Shown here: positions 28,556-38,495 of the stretch, piece after piece
Position numbering within the stretch: the first letter of the stretch is position 1
Layout of the letters: every line of letters starts with the position of its first letter
Assembly (NCBI RefSeq): GCF_020809045.1
Contig: NZ_CP078079.1
Span: 1,922,001-1,986,000 of the forward strand
From: Pseudarthrobacter sp. L1SW
GTDB taxonomy: Bacteria > Actinomycetota > Actinomycetes > Actinomycetales > Micrococcaceae
Direction: 5' to 3'
Length of the DNA: 64,000 bases
Translations under genes and position numbers: made by a program
Notes under the pieces: model-generated
The model's input: the letters and a program-made list of their open reading frames with translations, nothing else
Database searches by the model: none
Told to the model about the DNA's origin: nothing

Positions 28556-30925
28556 ATGGCACAGGCGCCCGATCCATCGTCCATCCCGACGGCAGTCCAC
28601 AGTCCGCCCGCGCCAGGAAGGGGCGGGAGGAAACGCCGCCGCCTGCAGTTCCTGGGCCACCTGGGCGCCGATATCCCTGCATCACTCGTGGTGTTCCTCG
28701 TGGCGCTCCCGCTTTCGCTCGGGATCGCCGCGGCCTCCGGTGCTCCTATCATGGCGGGACTTATTGCCGCCGCCGTTGGCGGCATCGTCGCGGGAAGCCT
28801 GGGCGGGTCTCCGCTCCAGGTCAGCGGACCGGCGGCCGGCCTCACCGTCGTGGTGGCCGGGCTGGTCCAGGAGTTCGGCTGGCAGGTGACGTGCGCGATC
28901 ACCGCGGCGGCCGGCGTCGTGCAGCTGTTGCTGGGAATCAGCCGCGTGGGGCGCGCCGCGCTGGCAGTCTCACCCGTGGTAGTCAAGGCGATGCTGGCAG
29001 GCATCGGCGTCACGATCATCCTTCAGCAGAGCCACGTAATGCTTGGTGGGCAGCCGGCGGGCTCGGCCCTCGAGAACATCGTGGCCCTGCCGGCAGCCAT
29101 CACCAGTGTGGAACTGCACGCAGCCTTGCTGGGACTGGCCGTCGTCGTGATCCTGCTCGGCTGGAAGCACCTCCCGGCGGCGGTGCGCCGTATTCCCGGG
29201 CCGCTGGCCGCCGTCGCTGCCGGCACTGCCCTTTCCATCGCCTTCGCCCCCGGCGTCGAGCGCATTTCCTTCGAGGGGTCCCTTGTCGACGCCGTGGCGC
29301 TGCCGCAGCTGCCTGAAGGAAACTGGCGCGCCGTTGCCTTCGCCGTCATTTCCATGGCGCTGATCGCCAGCATTGAATCGTTGCTTTCCGCTGTCGCCGT
29401 GGACAAGATGCACAGCGGCCCGCGCACCAATCTGAACCGGGAGCTCGTGGGGCAGGGAGCGGCCAACATTGTTGCGGGGTCGCTGGGCGGGCTGCCCGTG
29501 ACCGGCGTCATCGTCCGCAGTGCCACCAACGTGGAGGCGGGCGCCGTGACCCGCGCCTCCGCAGTCATGCACGGCATCTGGGTCCTCGCCTTCTCCGCCA
29601 TCTTCGCCGGAGTCATCCAGCTCATCCCGCTGGCCGTCCTTGCGGGGCTCCTTGTGGTGATCGGTGCCCGCCTCATCAAAATTGCGGACATCAGGACCAG
29701 CCTCCGCACGGGTGACCTTTTGATCTACTCCGTGACCCTCCTCTGTGTCGTCTTCCTGAACCTGCTCGAGGGCGTCATGGTCGGCCTCGCGCTGGCTGCT
29801 GCCAGCGTGCTGTGGCGCGTGCTCCGGGCCGCAGTCGACGCACACACACCCGTCTCGCCGTCGGACTCCTGGCGCGTCACTGTGGCAGGGTCCTGCAGCT
29901 TCTTCGCCCTGCCGCGGCTCAACCGCGTGCTGCATTCCGTGCCGGGCGGGAAGCACGTTGTGGTGGAGCTGAACGCGGACTACGTTGACCACGCCTTCCG
30001 CGAAGCCCTGATCGCCTGGCAGAAGCAGTACCGGGCGGCCGGCGGAACGGTGCGCATTGAAGAACACGGCAACACGCTCTTCCAGGATGCAGCTGACCGC
30101 ACGCCCAAGCGCCAGGATGCGCGCGAACTTCCGCTCCCGCCCAGGACGTCGTGGCAGTCTGCAGTGCCCGGCCAGGAAGGGGCCGGGGAGCCGGCCCGCG
30201 TGCACCCGGGACCGCTGGAACCGCTCCTCCACGGGATCAGCAAGTACCACCGCCGCTTCGCGGACCAGGTCCAGCCCCTGGTCCAGGATCTGGCGGAGGG
30301 CCAGAACCCGGACACCCTGTTCATTGCTTGCGTTGATTCCAGGGTCAACCCCAACCTGATCACCAGCAGCGGCCCGGGCGACCTGCTGACCCTGCGGAAC
30401 ATCGGGAATGTGGTGTGCCATGAGGGCCAGGACGCATCAATCGATTCCGCCCTGTCCTTCGCCGTGAAGGGCCTGAACGTGGACTCGATCGTGATCTGCG
30501 GGCACTCCAACTGTGGCGCCATGAAAGCACTGGTCGAGGACGCCAGCGGTCACGGAAACCCTGGACTGGGCGCAGGTTTCGACGCCTGGCTGGACCATGC
30601 CCGGCCCAGCTATCGGCACCTGGCGGACCATCCGGTGGCGCTGGAAGCTGCGGCCGCGGGCTACAGCGAGGTGGACCAGTTGGCCATGGTCAACGTTGCC
30701 GTCCAGCTGCGGAAGCTGGAATGCCATCCGGCGGTTGGCCCCGGACTCGCTGCCGGCAGCGTTCAGGCCACGGGGCTGTTCTACGACATTGCCACGGCCA
30801 GGGTGCTGTTGGTGGAGCCCACCGGCATCCGGTTCCTGGACCCTGCGCAGGCTGCCGCCCGCCAGGCCGCCGCGCGCAAGTTGGCCCAGCCCGCCCGCCA
30901 CTCCGACCCGGCGTGCGCCGGGTGA
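28556..30925 (+). CDS. SulP-family anion transporter fused to beta-carbonic anhydrase
   Basis: A 789-residue fusion. Residues about 30-430 form a SulP/SLC26-type membrane domain (ADIPASLVVFLVALPLSLGIA; GSPLQVSGPAAGLTVV; MHSGPRTNLNRELVGQG), followed by a STAS-like stretch (about 440-520). From about 570 there is a complete beta-carbonic anhydrase: zinc ligands Cys592 (CVDSR, with Asp594 and Arg596), His650 and Cys653 (GHSNCGA). The likely role is bicarbonate uptake coupled to CO2/bicarbonate interconversion; sulfate transport cannot be excluded. ATG at 28556 with GAAGGA at 28544-28549 is preferred to upstream starts. A palindrome ACCCGGCG-TG-CGCCGGGT abuts the stop codon. Confidence 0.92.
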   Translation: MAQAPDPSSIPTAVHSPPAPGRGGRKRRRLQFLGHLGADIPASLVVFLVALPLSLGIAAASGAPIMAGLIAAAVGGIVAGSLGGSPLQVSGPAAGLTVVVAGLVQEFGWQVTCAITAAAGVVQLLLGISRVGRAALAVSPVVVKAMLAGIGVTIILQQSHVMLGGQPAGSALENIVALPAAITSVELHAALLGLAVVVILLGWKHLPAAVRRIPGPLAAVAAGTALSIAFAPGVERISFEGSLVDAVALPQLPEGNWRAVAFAVISMALIASIESLLSAVAVDKMHSGPRTNLNRELVGQGAANIVAGSLGGLPVTGVIVRSATNVEAGAVTRASAVMHGIWVLAFSAIFAGVIQLIPLAVLAGLLVVIGARLIKIADIRTSLRTGDLLIYSVTLLCVVFLNLLEGVMVGLALAAASVLWRVLRAAVDAHTPVSPSDSWRVTVAGSCSFFALPRLNRVLHSVPGGKHVVVELNADYVDHAFREALIAWQKQYRAAGGTVRIEEHGNTLFQDAADRTPKRQDARELPLPPRTSWQSAVPGQEGAGEPARVHPGPLEPLLHGISKYHRRFADQVQPLVQDLAEGQNPDTLFIACVDSRVNPNLITSSGPGDLLTLRNIGNVVCHEGQDASIDSALSFAVKGLNVDSIVICGHSNCGAMKALVEDASGHGNPGLGAGFDAWLDHARPSYRHLADHPVALEAAAAGYSEVDQLAMVNVAVQLRKLECHPAVGPGLAAGSVQATGLFYDIATARVLLVEPTGIRFLDPAQAAARQAAARKLAQPARHSDPACAG

Positions 30926-30969
30926 TAGGGCGGCATCGGACCCGGCGCACAAGCGCCCCCCGTGCGGTA

Positions 30970-31902
30970 TCACATTGGACTGTTTCCGTCAGGCATTGCC
31001 TGCGGAGTCCCGGCGAGGGTTCCTTTTCGCGGTGGGCGGGCGGCCCTGACCAACAGCACGACGGCGGCGATCGCCCAGAATGCCGCGCCCCAGGCCAGGG
31101 GCGGGACCAGGAGCGCGAGGCCTGATCCAGTGCCGGAGGCCGCCATGAAGGAGAGGACGAAGGCAGCCGCCGAGAGGGGTGCATGCATCATCATCGCCAG
31201 GGGAAGGCTCCGGGTATGGTCGTAGACCCACACCATCAGCACCCTGTACGGAGGAAGCCACGCGAAAAGGTACACGGCCACTACCAGGGCGGCGGGTACG
31301 GCTCCCGATGGGTCTGCGCTCCCGGCGAACATGGGGTAATGCCAGGCGCCCCACAGCATGCCCATGATGAGCCCCGTGGCGAGGACGCCGTACCGCCGCC
31401 GAAGCTGCGGCAGTGCAAAGCCTGTCCAGCCGAGCTCTTCCAGGCTGCCGACCGCGATTCCCACCACCACTCCGGCCAGCACGATAAAGGCCAGCTCCCC
31501 GGGCGTGGCGAAGCCCGGGTAGAAACCCGGGAACGCCCATGTGACAGCAGCCGCGGTCGCCGCCATGACAACGGGCCCGGCCAGGAGCGCGACCGCATAC
31601 CAGCGTGCACCGGCCGGCCAGGTACGGAGGCGGATTCCGAGTTGCCGCAGGCCTGCTTTTCCGTGCAGGAGCCAGGTGAGGAGGACGCATGCGGCCGCCG
31701 GGCCAAGCGGGCCCGCCGTCACTGCGACCGCCATCGGTACCGGCCCAACACCCTGGATGGCAGCTATCCCGCCCCAGGAGATTGCGAAGGTCAGCAGATA
31801 GTAGGCGGGCACGGGATGCCGCCTGATGGCCGCGGTGAACCCGTTCCCGCTCCCTGCGGGTACGCCCGGCACCGGGACTCCAGGCTGTGGCTGGCCAACC
31901 AT
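30970..31902 (-). CDS. CPBP-family intramembrane metalloprotease (putative)
   Basis: A 310-residue polytopic protein with the CPBP (CAAX protease/bacteriocin-processing) motifs: EELGWTGFALPQL (glutamates), LWGAWHYPMF (first His) and MMHAPLSAAAF (second His). The usual Arg of EExxxR is Thr here. About eight membrane helices are predicted by eye. The start at 31902 has GGGAGG seven bases upstream; the frame is open to 32019. It is convergent with the SulP gene and 147 bp downstream of ctaA. Substrate unknown. Confidence 0.8.
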   Translation of the reverse strand: MVGQPQPGVPVPGVPAGSGNGFTAAIRRHPVPAYYLLTFAISWGGIAAIQGVGPVPMAVAVTAGPLGPAAACVLLTWLLHGKAGLRQLGIRLRTWPAGARWYAVALLAGPVVMAATAAAVTWAFPGFYPGFATPGELAFIVLAGVVVGIAVGSLEELGWTGFALPQLRRRYGVLATGLIMGMLWGAWHYPMFAGSADPSGAVPAALVVAVYLFAWLPPYRVLMVWVYDHTRSLPLAMMMHAPLSAAAFVLSFMAASGTGSGLALLVPPLAWGAAFWAIAAVVLLVRAARPPRKGTLAGTPQAMPDGNSPM

Positions 31903-32049
31903 CGCGCATCCTCCCGCCCCTCGGCCCTTGGAGCCGCCGTCGGTCCCACGGAGCAGGCCAAAGTGTTTCCAAACCCAGCCTGCCTGGGCGGGGGCCGGGA
32001 AGGTAGAGGCGTTGGTCACAGGCTGCAGCGGCCGGGTCGCTGCAGCGGG

Positions 32050-32994
32050 CTATTCCACCGGACTTGCTTTTGCGAGGTCCCAGGCGTTCGTTGCGGCAAC
32101 CATCAGCAGCGCGGCCCCGAGCATGTGGGCGGCCACCAGCAGCGCCGGGATGCCGTTGTAGTACTGGGTGAAGCCGATGACGGCCTGGAGGACCGTCACG
32201 GCGAGGAGTCCCAGGACGGCGGCGCGGAAGGGGCCCCGGATGCGTCGGAGGACCACCAGCGCCAGGGCAACAAGGGTTCCTGCAGTTACCAGGTACGCGG
32301 GCACGGCATGGATGTGGGAGAACAGATCCCAGTCCAGGCCGTTGCGGGGAGCGTCGGCGTCGCCTGCGTGCGGGCCGGCTCCGGTCACCACGACGCCCAG
32401 CATGACGGCGAGGGCAGAGAAAAGCGCGACGGCGGCCGTCACAGGGCGCATGACTCCCGGAAGGGCCGGGTGGCGTACGGCCAGGAACCGTCCCGTACGC
32501 CCGTAGGCACGGTTCACCAGCAGCGTGGCGAACACCACCAGTGCCATGGATACCAGGAAGTGCAGGCCGACGACCCACGGGTTGAGGTTGGTGAGGACGG
32601 TGATGCCGCCGATCACGGCCTGGGCGGGGATGCTGGCCAGGAGGCCCAGGGCCAGCAGGAAGAGGTCGCGCCGCTCCTTGCGGAGGTTCCACAGGTACAC
32701 CAGCATCAGGGCGGCGACGGCGGCCAGAGCGAACGTGAGGAGGCGGTTGCCGAATTCGATGAAGCCGTGGATGCCCATCTCCGGAGTATTCACCAGTGAG
32801 CTGTCCGTGCAGCGGGGCCAGGTGGGGCAGCCCAGCCCGGACGAGGTCAGCCGTACGGCTCCACCGGTGACCACCAGCAGGGTCTGCCCGATCAGGGAGG
32901 CTACAGCCAGGCGGCGGACGCTGGCGTCCACCGTTCGGGGCAGCCGGGAGGCCAGGCGGCCGGCGAACTCAGGGAGGCGGGAGGCGGTGCTCAC
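32050..32994 (-). CDS. ctaA: Heme A synthase (COX15/CtaA)
   Basis: A 314-residue membrane protein converting heme O to heme A for the aa3-type oxidase. Eight helices in two four-helix repeats; conserved pieces are GGAVRLTSSGLGCPTWPRC (including the Cys pair region), EFGNRLLTF (heme His lies nearby as GIHGFIEFGNR) and the second half with SHIHAVPAYLV and AAHMLGAALL. GTG at 32994 is chosen, 7 bp from the stop of the upstream ABC permease; the frame is open to 33042. ctaB is about 5 kb away on the other strand. Confidence 0.93.
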   Translation of the reverse strand: MSTASRLPEFAGRLASRLPRTVDASVRRLAVASLIGQTLLVVTGGAVRLTSSGLGCPTWPRCTDSSLVNTPEMGIHGFIEFGNRLLTFALAAVAALMLVYLWNLRKERRDLFLLALGLLASIPAQAVIGGITVLTNLNPWVVGLHFLVSMALVVFATLLVNRAYGRTGRFLAVRHPALPGVMRPVTAAVALFSALAVMLGVVVTGAGPHAGDADAPRNGLDWDLFSHIHAVPAYLVTAGTLVALALVVLRRIRGPFRAAVLGLLAVTVLQAVIGFTQYYNGIPALLVAAHMLGAALLMVAATNAWDLAKASPVE

Positions 32995-33001
32995 GAATAT
33001 C

Positions 33002-33808
33002 TCAATTCCACTTGAACCAACGGATTGCTGCTGCCCCGGCAATAACTGTCCAGAGCACCAGTATGAGGGTGGCGGCGCCGTTCAGCGCGCCGTGCAGGAA
33101 GGCGTCCCGCAGGGCTTCGCCCAGTGCGCCCGAGGGCAAGTATCCGACGATCTGCTGGGCCCCGGCGGGCAGCTTTTCCGCCGGAATCACGATTCCGCCC
33201 AAGGCCCCCAGGAGGATCCAGAGCAGGTTGGTGATGGCCAGGGTGGCCTCCGGCCGGACGGTTCCGGCCACCAGGAGGCCCAGGGCAGTAAAAGCTGCCG
33301 CCCCCAGCGCAAGGAGCAGGAGCCCGGGAACCCAGCCAGCCGCCGTCGGCCGCCATCCCAGGGCCAGCCCAACGGAGGCCACCACGGCAACCTGCAGGCA
33401 CAGCACCGCCAGGACGGAAAGCACCTTTCCTGCGATCAGCCCACCGCGGCCCAGCGGCGTGGTGGAGAGGAAGCGGAGCACGCCATAGCGCCGGTCGAAA
33501 CCGGTGGCGATGCCCTGGCCGGTAAAGGCCGTGGACATGGCGCAGAGGGCGAGGATTCCGGGCACTGCCACGTCGATGCGGCTGGGCCCCAGCCCGTCCA
33601 GGAAAGGTGTCACCGTCAGGCCAACAAGCGCCAGCAGCGGCAGCACCACGGCAAGGATCAGCTGCTCGCCATTGCGCAGCATTGCCAGCGCCTCGTACTT
33701 GCCCTGCAGCAGGATGCGCCGCGCCAGGGGAGCGGGACCGTGGCCGCCGGGAGCTCCGGCGCCGGGGCCGGGAGCGGTACCTGCGGCACCCGTGGAGGTC
33801 CCGTTCAT
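33002..33808 (-). CDS. ABC-2 type exporter permease
   Basis: A 268-residue ABC-2 permease: a hydrophilic Pro/Gly-rich N-terminus, then six membrane helices with LAVVLPLLALVGLTVTPFL near 60 and the C-terminal block YLPSGALGEALRDAF typical of drug/antibiotic-export permeases. Its ATG overlaps the ATPase gene's stop (ATGA). The pair would form one exporter of unknown substrate; ctaA follows after 7 bp, so the exporter may be linked to heme A or oxidase assembly, as in some actinobacteria. Confidence 0.88.
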   Translation of the reverse strand: MNGTSTGAAGTAPGPGAGAPGGHGPAPLARRILLQGKYEALAMLRNGEQLILAVVLPLLALVGLTVTPFLDGLGPSRIDVAVPGILALCAMSTAFTGQGIATGFDRRYGVLRFLSTTPLGRGGLIAGKVLSVLAVLCLQVAVVASVGLALGWRPTAAGWVPGLLLLALGAAAFTALGLLVAGTVRPEATLAITNLLWILLGALGGIVIPAEKLPAGAQQIVGYLPSGALGEALRDAFLHGALNGAATLILVLWTVIAGAAAIRWFKWN

Positions 33809-34773
33809 CGGAGGTCCTTTCCCGAAATGTCCAGAAAAACGTCTTCAAGGCTACGCGCCTGCAGGGTCATGAAGGCGGGCATGATGTCGTGGACGGCCCA
33901 CCACTCAGCCAAGTCCGCAAGGTGGCGCGGGGTCAGCGTACCGGTGGCCGTGTAGCTGCCCGCCCGTTCCTCGGAGATGACGACGTCGGGGGGCAGCACG
34001 CCGGACAGGTCCAGGCCCGGCTTCGCCTCGAAGGTAAGGGTCCGCACGTGGTCGGCGCCCGCCTCCACGGCGGGTCCGCGCTGGAGGAGTTCCTGGACTG
34101 TCCCCTCGGCGACGTTCCGGCCGCCGTCGATGATGTAGACATAGTCCGCCAGCCGCTGGGCGTCGTCCATCAGGTGCGTGGTGAGGATGATTCCCATGCC
34201 TGAATCCCGGAGTTCGCCGATCAGCTCGAACACCAGTTGGCGGGACTGCGGATCCAGCCCGGCGCTGGGCTCGTCGAGGAACAGGACTTCCGGCCGGCCG
34301 ATCAGTGCAGCCGCTAGGGCGAGGCGCTGTTTCTGGCCGCCTGAAAGCCGCCGGACGGTGGTGCGGCCGAAAGCGCCGATCCCCAGCCGCTCAACCAAGT
34401 CCTCGACGGGCCAGGGGTGCGCGTAGAGTCCTGCGACATGCCGCAGCAGCGGGAGGGGCCTGGCCGACGGCGGGAGGCCGCCGTCCTGGAGCATCACACC
34501 TACGCGGGAACGCAGGTCCGCCCCTGCCGAGGCCGGATCCTGGCCCAGCAGGGAAATGCTGCCGCCGCTGCGCTTCTGCAGGCCCTGGGCGCATTCGAGG
34601 GTTGTGGTTTTGCCGGCGCCGTTGGCGCCCAGCAGTGCCGTGACCTGCCCGCGCTCGGCAACGAGCGAGATGCCGCCCACCACCCGGAGCATTTTGCCGT
34701 CCAGGCTGGAAAGCGGGCCTACATCCTTTATGAGCCCATTGATGGACAGGACAGGGGATTGGGGCGATCGCAC
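33805..34773 (-). CDS. ABC transporter ATP-binding protein
   Basis: A 322-residue ABC ATPase with GANGAGKTT (Walker A, near 50), LSGGQKQRLALAAAL (signature), VLFLDEPSAGLDPQSR (Walker B) and TTHLMDDAQRLAD (H-loop). A C-terminal extension of about 100 residues follows the core, typical of drug-resistance type subunits. Coupled to the permease at 33002-33808. It diverges from sufR; the 100-bp gap must hold both promoters. Confidence 0.9.
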   Translation of the reverse strand: MRSPQSPVLSINGLIKDVGPLSSLDGKMLRVVGGISLVAERGQVTALLGANGAGKTTTLECAQGLQKRSGGSISLLGQDPASAGADLRSRVGVMLQDGGLPPSARPLPLLRHVAGLYAHPWPVEDLVERLGIGAFGRTTVRRLSGGQKQRLALAAALIGRPEVLFLDEPSAGLDPQSRQLVFELIGELRDSGMGIILTTHLMDDAQRLADYVYIIDGGRNVAEGTVQELLQRGPAVEAGADHVRTLTFEAKPGLDLSGVLPPDVVISEERAGSYTATGTLTPRHLADLAEWWAVHDIMPAFMTLQARSLEDVFLDISGKDLR

Positions 34774-34863
34774 CCCAGTATTCTACGGGAAGTAGTACTG
34801 CCGGCAGTCCCCGCCCGCTGCTCAGGTCAGCCTGTCCTTACTGGAACGTGGGACTAAATTACG

Positions 34864-34885
34864 ACACTATTGTGTTGTGTATTCC
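34864..34885 (+). promoter_or_regulatory. Candidate sufR promoter
   Basis: TATTGT at 34868-34873 fits a -10 box 12 bases before the ATG at 34886 and 4 bases before an in-frame GTG at 34877. It is embedded in a small repeat ACAC-TATT-GTGT (34864-34875) that could belong to a SufR autoregulatory site; the arms are only 4 bp. Confidence 0.3.
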
Positions 34886-35719
34886 ATGACCAACGCTACT
34901 GCTGTGCCTGTTGCCCGGCACGGGGCTTCCGCTGTCACCGCGGAACGTGGCGTCATGCCCGCAGGTCCGGTGGCTGACGCCGATGAGCGCACCCGCGACC
35001 GCGTCCTCGCCGCCGTCCTGGAACACGGGCCGGTCAGCGCCGCTGAACTGGGCGACCTGCTCGGCTTCACGCCTGCGGCAGTCCGCCGGCACCTGGACCA
35101 TCTGTCCCGCGCGGGCGTTATCGAAGTCAAGCGGGTGGCCAAGTCGGGGGCAGGCGCAGGCCGTCCGGCACGGCGTTACGTCCTCAGCTCCCAAGGCCAG
35201 TCGAGCCTTGGCGATGACTACCTTGATATCGCCGCGTTGGCACTCCAGCAGCTCCAGAAAATGGCGGGCCCGGACGCAGTGCGCGCCTTCGCCGTCGAGC
35301 GTTTTGCCGACATGGAGCGCCGGTACGCGCCCGAGATCGAGAAGGCCGGCCCGGACATCACTGACCGGGCCAAAGCGTTGGCGGATGCCCTGAGTCGTGA
35401 CAACTTCGTGGCGTCGGCAGCCTCCATCGAGGCCAAGGCTCCGCTCCCCGCCGCCCTTTCCAGCGTCCAGCTGTGCCAGGGCCACTGCCCCATCCAGCAG
35501 CTCGCCGCCCGGTTCCCCGTGTTCTGCGACGTGGAGACCGAAGTCTTCTCCCGGCTGGTGGGCGTGGACGTGCGGCGGCTTTCCACCCTTGCCCGCGGCG
35601 GGCACGTCTGCACCACCCACATTCCCACAGGCCGGCTGTCTGCCGGAGGGCCTAAACCGCTCCCGGCAGCCCCCGCCAGCCTGAATGAAGTAAACAACCA
35701 TCAGCAAGAAAGGCCGTGA
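34886..35719 (+). CDS. sufR: Fe-S cluster-sensing repressor SufR
   Basis: A 277-residue winged-helix regulator leading the suf operon. The DNA-binding part (about 35-105) includes [24 protein letters not shown]. The C-terminal domain carries Cys197, Cys201 (CQGHC), Cys214 (FCDVE) and Cys242 (HVCTTH), suited to hold a Fe-S cluster as in cyanobacterial and actinobacterial SufR. It probably represses the operon when clusters are plentiful. ATG at 34886 is preferred; GTG at 34877 is possible. It ends in TGATG shared with sufB. Confidence 0.9.
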   Translation: MTNATAVPVARHGASAVTAERGVMPAGPVADADERTRDRVLAAVLEHGPVSAAELGDLLGFTPAAVRRHLDHLSRAGVIEVKRVAKSGAGAGRPARRYVLSSQGQSSLGDDYLDIAALALQQLQKMAGPDAVRAFAVERFADMERRYAPEIEKAGPDITDRAKALADALSRDNFVASAASIEAKAPLPAALSSVQLCQGHCPIQQLAARFPVFCDVETEVFSRLVGVDVRRLSTLARGGHVCTTHIPTGRLSAGGPKPLPAAPASLNEVNNHQQERP

Positions 35720-37182
35720 TGACGGACCAACTATCAGAGAAAGCAGTAGCCGAAAACACTGTGATCTCGGAGATTCTGGAAAAGAATCCCGAGCTCCACG
35801 GCATCGGCAACTACGAGTACGGATGGGCTGACAAGAACGACGTCGGCGCCAACGCACGCCGTGGGCTCAACGAAGAAGTGGTCCGGGACATTTCGGCCAA
35901 GAAGAGCGAGCCGGAATGGATGCTCGACCTGCGCCTCAAGGGCCTGAAGTACTTCGACCGCAAGCCCATGCCCACGTGGGGTGCGGACCTCTCCGGCATC
36001 GACTTCGACAACATCAAGTACTTTGTCCGTTCCACGGAGAAGCAGGCCACCTCGTGGGACGACCTTCCTGAGGACATCAAGAACACCTACGACAAGCTGG
36101 GTATCCCGGAGGCCGAAAAGCAGCGCCTGGTTTCCGGCGTCGCCGCCCAGTACGAGTCCGAGGTTGTCTACCACCAGCTCCGCGAGGACCTCGAGCGGCA
36201 GGGTGTCATCTTCCTGGACACCGACACCGCGCTGAAGGAACACCCGGAGATCTTCCAGGAGTATTTCGGCACGGTCATCCCCGTGGGCGACAACAAGTTC
36301 GCGTCGCTGAACACCTCCGTATGGTCCGGCGGTTCCTTCGTCTACGTCCCCAAGGGCGTCCACGTGGACATCCCGCTGCAGGCATACTTCCGCATTAACA
36401 CGGAAAACATGGGCCAGTTCGAGCGGACCCTGATCATTGCCGACGAGGACTCCTACGTCCACTACATCGAGGGCTGCACCGCGCCCATCTACACCTCGGA
36501 CTCGCTGCACTCCGCCGTGGTGGAGATCATCGTGAAGAAGGGCGCCCGCGTCCGGTACACCACCATCCAGAACTGGTCCAACAACGTGTACAACCTGGTG
36601 ACCAAGCGTGCCATCTGCGAAGAGGGCGCCACCATGGAATGGGTCGACGGCAACATCGGCTCCAAGGTCACCATGAAGTACCCGGCCGTCTACCTCGTCG
36701 GCGAGCACGCCAAGGGCGAGACCCTGTCCATCGCGTTCGCCGGCGAAGGCCAGCACCAGGACACCGGCTCCAAGATGGTGCACATCGCGCCGAACACCAA
36801 GAGCTCCATCATCTCCAAGTCGGTGGCCCGCGGCGGCGGACGCGCTGCGTACCGCGGCCTGGTCCAGGTCCGCGAAGGCGCCAAGCACTCGGCCAACACC
36901 GTCCGCTGCGACGCGCTGCTCGTTGACACGATCAGCCGTTCGGACACCTACCCGTACATCGACATCCGCGAGGACGATGTCGTGATGGGCCACGAGGCAA
37001 CTGTTTCCCGGGTCAGCGAAGAGCAGCTCTTCTACCTGATGTCCCGCGGCATGCGCGAAGACGAAGCCATGGCGATGATCGTCCGCGGCTTCATCGAGCC
37101 GATTGCCCGCGAGCTCCCCATGGAGTATGCACTTGAGCTGAACCGCCTGATTGAACTGCAGATGGAAGGGTCCGTCGGATAA
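35719..37182 (+). CDS. sufB: Fe-S cluster assembly scaffold SufB
   Basis: A 487-residue SufB, part of the SufBC2D scaffold on which Fe-S clusters are built. Seen are [48 protein letters not shown] (core beta-helix) and the C-terminal [23 protein letters not shown]. The start at 35719 overlaps the sufR stop; AGAAAGG is at 35707-35713. sufD follows after 2 bp. Confidence 0.97.
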   Translation: MTDQLSEKAVAENTVISEILEKNPELHGIGNYEYGWADKNDVGANARRGLNEEVVRDISAKKSEPEWMLDLRLKGLKYFDRKPMPTWGADLSGIDFDNIKYFVRSTEKQATSWDDLPEDIKNTYDKLGIPEAEKQRLVSGVAAQYESEVVYHQLREDLERQGVIFLDTDTALKEHPEIFQEYFGTVIPVGDNKFASLNTSVWSGGSFVYVPKGVHVDIPLQAYFRINTENMGQFERTLIIADEDSYVHYIEGCTAPIYTSDSLHSAVVEIIVKKGARVRYTTIQNWSNNVYNLVTKRAICEEGATMEWVDGNIGSKVTMKYPAVYLVGEHAKGETLSIAFAGEGQHQDTGSKMVHIAPNTKSSIISKSVARGGGRAAYRGLVQVREGAKHSANTVRCDALLVDTISRSDTYPYIDIREDDVVMGHEATVSRVSEEQLFYLMSRGMREDEAMAMIVRGFIEPIARELPMEYALELNRLIELQMEGSVG

Positions 37183-37184
37183 CG

Positions 37185-38471
37185 ATGACTGAAATCACTA
37201 CTGAAAAGGCACGCATCGGCGCGCCCTCAGCCCAGCCGTTCATCGACGGCTTCACCGAGGAAGGCGAGAGCCTTTCGCCCATCAACGCGGCAGGCTCCAA
37301 GGCTCCGCTCGCCGGCGAAGCGGTCAAGAGCCACTCGCACGGTGGCGGTGTTGGTGTTCCGGACAGCTCACGCGCAGGCCGCCTGACGTCCTACAAGCTT
37401 GCCGACTTCAAGCCGCTCACCGGCATGGAGGAGGACTGGCGCTTCACGCCGCTGAAGCGGCTCCGCGGACTTCACTCCGAGGTCCTCGCCGGCGCCGCGC
37501 CCACCGTGGTTGTCACCGGCCCGGAAGAGGTCACCGTTGAGAGCGTCGGCCGTGACGACCACCGCATCGGCACCGCCGGCATCCCCGAGGACCGGGTGTC
37601 CGCCAACGCCTGGGAGAACTTCGCCGGCGCCACGGTGGTGACCATCCCGTCCGAGTTCGAGGCGACGTCGGAGGTCACTGTTGACATCGAGGGCACGTCC
37701 CTCGAGGCCGCCGCGCAGCACCTGTTGATTGTCGCGGAAAAGTTCTCCAAGGCCGTTGTTGTCCTGAACCACAGGGGTTCGGCCGTTGTTTCGGAGAACG
37801 TCGAGATCATCGTGGAAGACGGCGCCAGCCTGACCGTTATCACGCTCCAGGAATGGAACGACGACGCCGTCCACGCCTCCTCCCAGCAGGCGAAAATCGG
37901 CCGTGACGCCAAGCTCAAGCACGTCATGGTGAGCCTCGGCGGCGACCTTGTCCGCGTCACGCCGTCGGCCCGCTTCACCGCCCCCGGCGGCGAGGCGGAG
38001 CTGTTTGGACTGTACTTCGCCGACGCCGGCCAGCACCTGGAGCAGCGACTGTTCGTTGACCACGCCGTGGCCAACTGCAAGTCCAACGTGCTGTACAAGG
38101 GCGCACTGCAGGGCCGGAACGCCCACGCCGTCTGGGTTGGCGACGTCCTGATCCGCAAGGAAGCCGAAGGCACCGACACCTACGAGGCCAACCGCAACCT
38201 GCTGCTGACCGACGGCGCCCGCGCCGACTCCGTGCCCAACCTCGAAATCGAGACCGGCCTGATCGAGGGTGCCGGCCACGCCAGCGCCACCGGCCGCATG
38301 GATGATGAGCACCTGTTCTACCTGATGGCACGCGGCATCCCCGAGGACGTTGCCCGCCGCCTGGTGGTCCGCGGCTTCCTGAACGAGATCATCCAGCAGA
38401 TCAAGGTCCCCTCCATTGAGGAGCGGCTGACCGAGGCTGTTGAGCGCGAGCTCGCCCTGACGGACAACTAG
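37185..38471 (+). CDS. sufD: Fe-S cluster assembly protein SufD
   Basis: A 428-residue SufD, the SufB paralogue that pairs with it. The N-terminal helical part has GMEEDWRFTPLKRLRGL, the beta-helix core has LYFADAGQHLEQRLFVDHAV and LYKGALQGRNAHAVWVGDV, and the C-terminus has GHASATGRMDDEHLFYLMARG. Spacing to sufB is 2 bp and to the Rieske gene 24 bp. Confidence 0.96.
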   Translation: MTEITTEKARIGAPSAQPFIDGFTEEGESLSPINAAGSKAPLAGEAVKSHSHGGGVGVPDSSRAGRLTSYKLADFKPLTGMEEDWRFTPLKRLRGLHSEVLAGAAPTVVVTGPEEVTVESVGRDDHRIGTAGIPEDRVSANAWENFAGATVVTIPSEFEATSEVTVDIEGTSLEAAAQHLLIVAEKFSKAVVVLNHRGSAVVSENVEIIVEDGASLTVITLQEWNDDAVHASSQQAKIGRDAKLKHVMVSLGGDLVRVTPSARFTAPGGEAELFGLYFADAGQHLEQRLFVDHAVANCKSNVLYKGALQGRNAHAVWVGDVLIRKEAEGTDTYEANRNLLLTDGARADSVPNLEIETGLIEGAGHASATGRMDDEHLFYLMARGIPEDVARRLVVRGFLNEIIQQIKVPSIEERLTEAVERELALTDN

Positions 38472-38495
38472 GAAGCACGGAGCACGGGTTAACAG

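Noticed and set aside
27307..29019. 570-codon minus-strand open frame across ctaB and the SulP gene
   Set aside because: Crosses two clear plus-strand genes and an intergenic region; no domain.
31183..32799. 538-codon plus-strand open frame over the CPBP protease and ctaA genes
   Set aside because: Antisense to two supported membrane-protein genes.
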